Below are positions 55,642-64,000 of a DNA stretch of 64,000 nt, one piece after another. The DNA lies in the NCBI GenBank assembly GCA_950022655.1, contig OX465589.1, forward strand, positions 26,217,626 to 26,281,625, in the 5' to 3' direction. This DNA comes from Alentia gelatinosa (Eukaryota; Annelida; Polychaeta; Phyllodocida; Polynoidae). Position numbers and translations under genes: made by a program. The notes below the pieces were generated by a model, which was not told the DNA's origin, ran no database searches, and was given only the letters and a program-made list of their open reading frames with translations. Every line of letters starts with the position of its first letter. Positions within the stretch are counted from its first letter, which is position 1.

Positions 55642-55806
55642 TAATAATACGAAAACGGGCTGACTATCTTCGTACGTCAAAGTACTTGGTACAATTATCA
55701 ATCAGATACATCCCTCTGCCTTCGGCATCGGGATGTATCTGATCAATAATTTCACCGCGTATTTTTGATATACGAAGACAGTAAAGCCAGTTTCCGTATA
55801 ATACTT
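55642..55806. repeat. Hairpin element of 165 bp
   Basis: Imperfect arms (AATAATACGAAAACGGGCTG, then CAATTATCAATCAGATACAT, and their inverse) around the apex CCTCTGCCTTCGGCATCGGG. Confidence 0.8.
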
Positions 55807-55807
55807 A

Positions 55808-56142
55808 CACAATATTGACTGGTTTCAGATACTTGTAAGCGGCCGTATGCTCCGAGGAGTTGACACGTAGTTATATCCGAGCGTGAGCGAGGATATTGCC
55901 CAGAGTCAACTCTGAGGAGCATACAACCGCTTTTATCTGAAACCAGTCTATATTGTATTTATTATCCACCTTTTCTGGGCAAGTGACAAGTCGATATCAG
56001 TTCATTCAAGTTGTGCACTATTTTCCCGTACGCACTATTTTTCCGTATGCGCCACCCGGAGCATACAACATATCCGTATGCGCCGGGTATGTCCATACAA
56101 ACTCCCTATGTGTTTTCTATGGACACTTTGTATTAGGTGGAT
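55808..56142 (+). repeat. Hairpin/MITE-like repeat, copy 2 of pair with 3527-3822
   Basis: This is the more complete copy. The hairpin ACTGGTTTCAGATACTTGTA ... TCTGAAACCAGT includes a loop with GGAGTTGACAC / AGAGTCAACTC. It is followed by the conserved TTATCCACC ... AGGTGGATAA part. Confidence 0.82.
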
Positions 56143-56248
56143 AACGAAAGACACTACGCTTCAGAAGCAGCACGCTTCGGACACGCTCTGTAAATTGTAC
56201 AGTGCGCTTTGTTTTCACGTGACAGTGTGGTGACCGCCTCAGACACTA

Positions 56249-56482
56249 AAGTGGGATTCACACGATGGGATTCATGTACCTCACAGGGCTCAGAATCTCA
56301 TGCGATTTTGTTCCTTTTTAGGGGGAAATGTTTTAAAAATTACAGGGAGGAAAACATGTCTCAGGGAAATGAATCCCTATAATTTAGACGAAGAAATTGT
56401 GTTCGATTACAGAATTTTAGTAGGATTTGTCTTAGAAAAACACACTGTGAGGTACATTAATCCCACCGTGTGAATCCCACTT
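56249..56482. mobile_element. AAGTGGGATTCACACG MITE, copy 1, 234 bp
   Basis: Ends AAGTGGGATTCACACGATGG and its inverse, flanked by TA on both sides. The interior has TTTTTAGGGGGAAATG and CAGGGAAATG words. There is no coding capacity; it is Tc1/mariner-type by target site. Confidence 0.88.
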
Positions 56483-56658
56483 TAGCTCTATTTTTCTATG
56501 TCACTAACCCTTACAGTTGAAAAGTAGAAATACTTCAAATATGTACAGTAGAGCCTTGGTTTAGTGTTGATGGGCCTCCGCCAAAATATTGTGTGCTAAA
56601 GAAATATGGTAAGATTGCTCTAAGCTGACATAACAGAGAGACAGCAGTATGCCGTATA

Positions 56659-56892
56659 AAGTGGTATTCACACGATGGGATTCATGTGCCTCACAGGGTC
56701 TTTTTCTGAGACAAATCCTGCTGAGATTCTGTACCTGAACACAATTTCTTCCTCAAAATTATAGGGTTCCATTTCCCTGATACATGTTTCCCCCCTGTAA
56801 TTGTTAAAGACATTTCCCCCTAAAAAGGAACAGAATCACATGAGATTTTGAACCCTGTGAGGTACATGAATCCCATCGTGTGAATCCCACTT
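56659..56892. mobile_element. AAGTGGGATTCACACG MITE, copy 2, 234 bp, inverted
   Basis: The same length as copy 1, but its interior is the reverse complement. Flanked by TA on the left and AA on the right. Confidence 0.88.
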
Positions 56893-57086
56893 AAGAGAAC
56901 GTGGTTACTTAGTCCAGAGGGATGGCTGTTTGAGGTGTTTGTCTCATAAGATATTTCATACGAAAAAACGATTAGGCTCAATACTGTGGAGCATAGTGCC
57001 CAGCCCTGATAGGGCAGAATGTCCGTCGTTTAACGCCCGAGAAACGGAGCCTGCTGGCAACGAAGCCTAGTGTCTAGCAGGTACAG

Positions 57087-57463
57087 TTTTTAATACATCA
57101 TCTAGACTTTAGAGAGGTCCATATAGACTTTCAGGGTACTGCATAGAAATTATCCCTTCACTATCTGTGTGCTGTTCACTGTGATATTGAGAACAGAGCA
57201 GAGAGCCAGTGTCACAGTGTCTTAGAGGCATGCCCAGCTGACCATGACCAATCACTCAAGACCGAAATACCTCCATTGACCCACTGGTGCTTGATGTGTT
57301 TGGATCCTAGACTCAGGCAGTTGCGGAAATGGCAAGTTGACTGGGTGCATGTGGTTACAGAAAACGATCCATAGACTGAATGTAATCCAAACCTTTTAAT
57401 TGTTATTCATGTATACTGCACACTCATTCCTCATGATGAACATACAATTTGCTCCTAGTTATG
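57087..57463 (+). repeat. 400-bp dispersed repeat, copy D
   Basis: It starts inside the family at TTTTAATACATCATCTAGAC, lacking the GAGCGTGC start, and runs to GCACACTCATTCCTCATGAT and TTGCTCCTAG. Confidence 0.8.
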
Positions 57464-59270
57464 TCCACACAGTAACGAAAGTCCACGAGCATCAGAGTAA
57501 CTGCGGTACCACCTAACACTGCTAGAGAATGTAAAGCCGTGAACCTGCTAGGTGGAGTCATCTGTTCATAGTTTTAGATTCCATCTTTTTGTGTGGATTT
57601 GAAATTACGACGTATATATAAGGCACATGATCTTCAGCATACAAATATATGCGGAGTAACAGATTCAATACAATAGCCATACCCAACAAGATATGTAATA
57701 GATACAATTTGTTCACTGACATGGTCTAATGGGATGAACTAATGGCCCATTAAGAGTAACATACAGATTCAATATGTAGACCTCTTTAACAACTTCCTTA
57801 ATTGTTATCAAATTCAAGCCTAGTACTCGCCACCTTATGCCCTCACATGTCTGTTACACACCCATTACATCCCCATTTCCTGAACCAGAATCGGTAATAC
57901 TCAACCAAAGAAGCAAAGAAGCGCTTCTCATCAGAAACTCATTTTATTAATTCACGATTTTCTGTTCAACACTTGATGAATAAACACGGTTTTACCACAA
58001 TTTTTATCGGTGGAGTAAACAATCTCTTCTCTTAGTGGGTGTTGTGTTTTGTTTCATTGATGGTTGAGAAAATCACATTTTTATCATCCCTTTGTTTACA
58101 CATGCCAGCAATGTTTATTTCTCATGGTTATTTAATCCGTACTGATCACCGTGGGAGGCTGTCTGAAATATTAGATTTTGCTGGGGTTGCGGTTTTGTTT
58201 TGACAGGCACTCGAATTCACGGAGAAAACGTAAAGGGCCGAGCCGACACGCACGCGACGACACATGGAACTCCACTCTAAACTGAAAAAATACATGCATA
58301 TAGCTAGGCTTCTTAAACGGTGTCTGAGCCTAAGAGCATCGGACCATTTGGTCGTTAAAACGTCTTACACGCATCCTTTATAAAGGCAAAGATTCCTGTT
58401 TCAAAACCTTCGTAAAAACCAAGTTCCATGCAAGGAACTTCATGTTTACTCTTAGATATGTATCAATCAAGTCATATCATTTCTCACAGTGTTGTGTTGT
58501 ACCAGTACCGTTTGTTTAAGCTATAAGGCGTTCTGAAAGATAATGAACTCTTGTTGTTATGTAATTAGCCCAATATTCACTAAAACAGGAGAGTAACATT
58601 GATACGAGAACGGAATAAAATTGGTTGAGCTGTAGAGCCACGAGGGGAGTCTGAAATAAGGCCACCCAATCCTATACCCCAATCTGGGTCATGGCCTTCC
58701 AGTAATGTATAAGATCTATATTCCATAACCTGGACTTGCACAATGAGTCTGTTATCAAACCAATTATTCTACCTGTGGGTTTGACGGACATTTTCTTCAC
58801 GGTCGAGGCAATTGCAGAGCGGCCCAAAGGTATGACATGAGAGGGACACAATGTTGTTACATAAGACACTTAGTGTGGGTCCGTGTGTGAACTGCCACAA
58901 GGCGATACCTTTGGGGTTTGGACATCGTGATTATTCTCCATTAATTCAACTATGATTGAACTTGTCACTACTACCGTTTCGTATCACTTTCCAAGCAGTT
59001 TCTCACCGCTATCACTGCTTCAGGATTTTGATCCTGCCTGGCTCTTGATCATAAGACAGTTTACTGATGTGATACGATTTGGTTCATTGGGATTATGGAA
59101 AACTAAGGAAATCTCTAATGACTAACACAAAAGAGGTTTCTGACGAAAAGTTGTATTGAGGTACATTTTAGTAGAAAATAACGATAGAAATTTAGCAGTA
59201 ATTAGGAAGAATTGTCACGAGCTATTTTAATAGCCCCACGGAGTAGTAGACAATAAGAGACAAAGGAGAG
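57464..59270. other. Gene-free stretch
   Basis: AT-rich; no exon, RNA gene or clear repeat seen. Confidence 0.35.
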
Positions 59271-59595
59271 TTCTTGTTGTGTGGATGGGTTATGTAATTG
59301 GCTGGCGGTCCGGGGGTGAATGGCAGAGTGTGGGCCGCTTTGAAGGTGTGTGGTCACATGACTTGTGGGTGCACGTGACTGATGCGGTTAAACTTACATG
59401 GGGCCGAGGCGTCCTTAGTTACAAAGGCCCCTTTTGTCCACCTTACCGCCAATCTCCTGTTAGTCCTTATGAGAAATACTCAATGCACGAACTTGAGGAT
59501 ACCCTTTATTCTATTGACATTAAAGTGCGTTTCACATATATGTTTTATAGCATACATCTATGTATATTTTAGAATTATTTTGATTCTACTTTCAG
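59271..59595 (+). promoter_or_regulatory. Candidate upstream region of the CxxH/CxxC gene
   Basis: A GC-richer patch with an inverted CCAAT box (ATTGG near 59296) and two E-box-like words, GTCACATGAC (59353-59362) and CACGTGAC (59372-59379). The coding start is preceded by TACTTTCAG, an acceptor, so a 5' untranslated exon should lie upstream. Its position is unproven. Confidence 0.2.
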
Positions 59596-59633
59596 GATGG
59601 AGATGTTAGCCATGGTCCACATCCCACGAGACG
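59596..59633 (+). CDS. CxxH-x13-CxxC protein, first coding exon
   Basis: Acceptor CTACTTTCAG, donor GACG|GTAAGAT. ATG at 59597 opens MEMLAMVHIPRD, and the last base joins the next exon to give Val. The start is inferred: it is the first ATG of the exon and two more ATGs follow in frame. An acceptor just before the ATG suggests an upstream untranslated or coding exon. Confidence 0.7.
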
Positions 59634-60635
59634 GTAAGATATACTTAATACACATTATTTTATAATGATAACTATTATCCCTATCTGGACATCCTGACAG
59701 CATTAAACAGTAAAATGAGGATCCCCTTTTTATACACTATCAATTCCATATCTTCCATCTGTTCACAATCCCTTTATATAGTATATTGTCATACACGCTC
59801 CACAAACGATATATAAGCGTGTCATCAGAGACTGAGCGTGCATGCCATCCATTCCGTCTTGTCTTGTTGGCATGCTCAGGCAAGGTCAAATCTGGCTTGT
59901 TTTTCTGGTTTTCATGCAATTACCTCTGAAGGTTGCATAATGTTCATTTAGACACAGTATATCTATTGGGTATTCTATGAAACTCCTAAAAGGTTTAAAG
60001 GTTATTTCTTACAATAGCTATTTCATATTCATTTGACCTAATAATCAATATTGCCAATTAGCGTTTTTTTCTATGATGCACCCCTCTTTCGCTGACAAAC
60101 GTGTAATCGTCCTGCTCGCCTACTTGTAGAATGAGGTCCTTCTACATAGTATAAGTTTTTTTTGTAAAGCTCTTCAACGTATTCTTGATCAAAACATTCT
60201 GCCATGTTTTATCATAGACCTATAGCGGCATAAGGTAATAATGAAGTATTAAATCTTATGAAAATAATGGAATAATCAACGCTGGATCCGTTTACACACG
60301 TCTTTGCATAAGTTGTGTATCTGATATGATATGATTTAAGTCAGGCACCCACTGCTTGAGACAAAGGTCTGACATGGCTATGAATCCAAGTTCATGTATC
60401 ATAACATTGTCAGAATGTTGAAAATTTCGGATTCATAGAAATTCAGAAAACGAATTACTGCATCATCGCTGTGTCGGAATGTTGAAATATTCTGTGTCGC
60501 AGTGTGTCTGAACGCTTATCGTAGTGTGGCCGGAATTCAGTGAGTTCCCATTCTCAGATAAATACTCACGTCCCAAATCAATCACTAATACTATATAAAC
60601 TAAACCTTTAACACCGTTTTCTTCCCTCACCACAG

Positions 60636-61333
60636 TGAGAGAGCCCACCAATGACTACCTGTGCGTCAAAGACCCCATGTCCACTCCGTTCATCACCCCG
60701 GAGGCCTCGGAGGTGTCTCAGCATCTGCAGACGGAGCGTTACTTCTGCCCGGAGCACGGCCCGTACATGGCGGACACGGACGGCGAGATGGGCGGCTGTC
60801 TGGGCTGTGCCGACGTCAAACTCAACATCTCCATCTCCAGGGACTGCTCCTACGACACGCTCAACGCCAACAACCTGCTCGACCTCGTCCTGGAGGGAGC
60901 GGCTCACGCCGAGCAGGACGACGTGCTGGGCTCCTTCGCCGGGATCATCACCAGGTCCCGTTTCGACGCCACCAAGGAGCTCTTTGATTACATGTTCGCC
61001 TACGAGTCCGGCATGAGGGCGGCGGGAGACTGCACTGAGGCCCAACAGAGAGAAATCCAGCATAATTTCGGGATCCTCAAACGGCGCCGGTCTCGCAATC
61101 TCTCCAAGAGTCACTCCGGGAATCTGTCACTGTTCACTGGCAGCCTCGTGCGGGCCACGTCCAAGGATGACTTCGCCATCAGTTACAAAGCCGACGAGAT
61201 TGATATTCTATTATCTAGGGAAGGATCGGAGAGAAGTAAGAGTGTTCCGGAGAAGCTCAACTTGATAGCAGATATTGAAGGTCGAAAGAGCCACCTGTGG
61301 GCGACGAGCCTACGGGATATCAGCGCTACTTGA
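60636..61333 (+). CDS. CxxH-x13-CxxC protein, terminal coding exon; family not recognised
   Basis: Acceptor CTCACCACAG, then 231 codons ending RDISAT and TGA. With the short upstream exon the protein is about 244 residues. Seen: FCPEH, then 13 residues, then CLGC, a possible zinc site (CxxH-x13-CxxC) near residue 45-65. A helical, acidic middle (NLLDLVLEGAAHAEQDDVLG) and a basic serine-rich patch (KRRRSRNLSKSHSGN) that could be a nuclear signal or phosphorylation region follow. The tail is charged. No signal peptide or membrane segment. GC content is strikingly higher than the surroundings, as in the other true exons. I do not recognise the family and give no function. Confidence 0.85.
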
Positions 61334-61804
61334 ATCATGGGTGCCTTACATGAAACAGTAAAGACTTTTTGGCTCATATGCAGGAGTATCAAAACATCAC
61401 GAATGGGAAATGTATAATAAGAACTACAGTAAATTTTATATTGGTGCCTTACAGGAAACTATTTTGGCTCACATCTGGGATATATTCTCCCTACGAGGGT
61501 ACTGTTTTTTGGTTGTTTTTTTTGTTTTTTTTATTATCAAATTTTATTCAGGGTATGAAATACAAAGTAGTTCTCCAACATCACTAATGAGGTATTTACA
61601 CTTAGAACTGGTGTCGATTATTTATGAACAGATCGTATGTGCCTATTTTTGTAAAGTAGTTCTAAGCATACACAGGACAAATACAGCGAATGACATGAAC
61701 ACATGTCGACTTGCGGGCAATGTATTGGTTTGGTATATGAAGTGATTATACTCAAGTCAAGGTCGGAAAAGTACTGCGCAAGATCACATATCAACGGCAG
61801 CAAT

Positions 61805-61810
61805 AATAAA
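61805..61810 (+). other. AATAAA polyadenylation signal candidate
   Basis: First AATAAA on the plus strand downstream of the stop at 61333; it would give a 3' UTR of about 490 bases. Confidence 0.45.
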
Positions 61811-63745
61811 GTATACAGTGGATAATTAGAGCCAATTTTGTTTGGGGATGCAAAGCAATTTTCGATTCCCAGGTATTAAGCCGTAGAACTTATTTTCCAA
61901 TTACATGGTGGTATAATTGTGACTCACTACAGAAAATGCCGATATGGCAGAATGACATTCCAGGAAATTCCTCCCAGGCCTCAAGCCTTATATTACCTTT
62001 TATAACTAACATTAATCTGTGTTTTAATTAAACGGTTTGTTTCATCAGTAGCAAGCATACTACAATATATAACCCCAGGTAGCCTTTGTACCACAGGACG
62101 CCACTTCGACAGTGCCCATTTATTGGTCGCAAACACAACGCTCGAGTATGTGCATTTATAAGGGGCAGCAAGGATGGAAAATATTTCAAACGTCGACAAG
62201 TGTATATTCATAAAAACAGAGTTGGTGGTCACCTGCCACTTTAACCATTCGCCCCCATTCGGAAAATGGCCACAAGGCTCGCATGCTCTGAGCGTCTATG
62301 GAGTGGGAATACTGTTTGGGATTTAGATTGAGCTATATTTGATTATGTGATTTTCAAATTCGCAAGGGCCTGGCGACTGCCTCTCTACTGATATAATGTC
62401 TATTTCTTTGCTCATGTCGACAGATCAACTGGCAACTGTAGCGAGTTCTCTGATATTGCGGGACATCAGTGTAATTTGTCGTTACAATACAAGCTACAAA
62501 ATGGCAGCCGTGGACACATGCATAGTTTAAGCTCCAGCCACTGTCTGGCATGTCAACGTAGTGTAGCTCAGTTGTCACATTCTTTATTGCACTGAGATAA
62601 TACATATCTGGAAGATTTTGAGTGGAATGGGCCTCATTCTGGAGGAGTCGAGGTTACAAGCACATCCACAGAATCTTCTCTGAGGAAAATGGTGAAACTG
62701 CACCAAGGTTTAACTTACATGATGGTATGGTTTCTACTCTTAAGTAGACCATGTGCCGCTGCTGCGCAAGTTTCATTATCATGTAAACGTCATATTTGCA
62801 GATGATATGCTCAGACAAATTATAGATATGGGTGTACTTTACTTAGCACCAGACCTTCTGTGTACCACGTACGACAGGCATGGTTGAGATAATCCTATGT
62901 TCAGCTGTCACAAGCGATGTTCTATTGAATTATTGACTGATATTGAAAGCACAAGTACCGGCTTTATCACCGGAGTTATGTATTGTATTTGTCAATATAT
63001 CATTCCTTGACTGGACACATTTTCAAAAACTGTTATTCGAATTGGTAACTAATTGATCACAATAAATATTCACAAAACGAGTTTTTCCTTTATTATATGT
63101 GATAGCATATACTTGGATATGATGAGAATAAATACGAGAGAAATATACGATAACTAATGCTAATTTATTCTATAGTTAAAGGAAAGTCCCTCCTTCTGAC
63201 AGTTGAGGTATAAATGATGAAATGTAGAGGGGAGATTTGGACCTAGAACATCAATTTGTTTTCAATTTTCTTTGCCACCGTACTTTCATCACATGCTGTT
63301 TCAAAAGAAGAACGACATAGCTTCATTAACATCGATTTCTCTGTGAACATTTTCTTTGTGATAAAATGTACTGCTATAGGATTTTTCTGCACTTCCTGAA
63401 GATGGAAAATGGCGATAATCACGGTAATACAGTCACTTAATATAATAAAAGAACAGAAAGAATGCTTTCAGTTTCAGTAGATGTTTAATAACATTAATTG
63501 TAATCCATTGGTGAAATACCCTGAGAACATAGCGACCACGGCAATCTATTGGCAATGTGTTATTTATGATATTTCAATCCCTCTTTCCCCCATAACGATT
63601 GGCGATATATCAATTAAACACTCCTTAAAGCATCATAGCATCCTTCATTGAATCACCACTTTATCCCTCTATATGACTAAACATTTCAATCAAAAATATA
63701 AATCTCTGAAAAGTTTATGTCCACAGGAAGGAACACGGGTCTTGT
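61811..63745. other. Intergenic stretch between convergent genes
   Basis: AT-rich; no exon, repeat or RNA gene recognised. The genes on either side point toward each other. Confidence 0.4.
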
Positions 63746-63747
63746 GA

Positions 63748-63753
63748 TTTAAT
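63748..63753 (-). other. ATTAAA polyadenylation signal candidate
   Basis: Minus-strand ATTAAA about 110 bases beyond the stop codon at 63864-63866. Confidence 0.35.
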
Positions 63754-63806
63754 CATTATTCTAACTCAATTCCTCAGTTAACATACGTATATTCTAGCTA
63801 TGCATA

Positions 63807-63860
63807 TCACGTGACCCGGTTCCACGCGTCACGTGACCCTGCCACGCCCGTCACGTGACC
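63807..63860. promoter_or_regulatory. Three E-box/CLEAR-like TCACGTGACC motifs at 22-bp spacing
   Basis: TCACGTGACC begins at 63807, 63829 and 63851, exactly 22 bp apart, within a short tandem repeat. CACGTG is the E-box core bound by USF, MYC and TFEB-type factors; GTCACGTGAC matches the extended form. The array begins 4 bp past the stop codon of the edge gene. Confidence 0.55.
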
Positions 63861-63863
63861 TAT

Positions 63864-64000
63864 CTAGGCGTCTTTGCTGAGACACTTGACTGTGATGTCG
63901 CTGTCGCGTCTCCACTCGTCCCTGGATGGTGACTTGTAGTGCACGTTCCAGGTGGCCGTGATCTCGTCCGGGGTCAGAGCCACGTCGTTGGCCACCATGA
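63864..64000 (-). CDS. Terminal exon of an unidentified gene, cut by the window edge
   Basis: Open on the minus strand from the edge to TAG at 63864-63866. The last 44 residues include MVANDVALTPDEITATWNVH and end DITVKCLSKDA. GC-rich, with C/G-ending codons as in the other true exons. No acceptor is visible, so the exon extends past 64000. The family is not recognised. Confidence 0.7.
   Translation of the reverse strand, partial: MVANDVALTPDEITATWNVHYKSPSRDEWRRDSDITVKCLSKDA

Noticed and set aside
60608..61114. 168-codon minus-strand frame
   Set aside because: Shadow of the GC-rich terminal exon on the plus strand, which has the splice acceptor, stop and polyadenylation signal.

Overview
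This is eukaryotic, animal-type genomic DNA. Coding sequence is a small fraction and is cut into short exons (about 50-200 bp) by introns with normal GT-AG borders. The rest is AT-rich and crowded with inverted-repeat elements (MITEs), minisatellites, a dead LINE and long G tracts. Exons are clearly GC-richer than introns. A marine invertebrate, possibly a lancelet or another invertebrate deuterostome, fits best. That is a judgement from repeat style and intron density; no marker in the window proves it. No tRNA, rRNA, CRISPR array or bacterial operon was seen.

Left third (about 2.0-25.0 kb, minus strand): one large gene read as 22 consecutive coding exons. All intron phases chain without a break into about 699 codons. 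The product is a double beta-propeller WD40 protein, about 14 blades, most like the WDR97/WDR87 group. Both ends are open: the start codon was not located, and the C-terminal part must lie left of 2049 or outside the window. The introns carry many short inverted-repeat elements, and three of these sit 14-26 bp from a 5' splice site.

Middle (25.0-59.5 kb): no convincing protein gene. Its contents include palindromic hairpin elements; a degenerate tandem array (28.7-30.2 kb); a 12/120-bp higher-order repeat (31.0-31.5 kb); a mutated L1/Tx1-like LINE 3' end (36.4-38.2 kb); six copies of a roughly 400-bp repeat; and a Tigger-like MITE (46.1 kb). It also holds a 2.4-kb element with identical 28-bp inverted ends and about 11 copies of an 18-bp motif (47.8-50.3 kb), a (CA)n tract, a 62-bp minisatellite (53.3-53.7 kb) and a pair of 234-bp TA-target MITEs (56.2-56.9 kb).

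Right end: a plus-strand gene with two visible coding exons (59596-59633 and 60636-61333) encodes about 244 residues with a CxxH-x13-CxxC cluster; I do not recognise its family. At the right edge a minus-strand terminal exon (63864-64000) belongs to a third, unidentified gene. Just beyond its stop codon are three 22-bp-spaced TCACGTGACC motifs. Nothing shows that the three genes work together.
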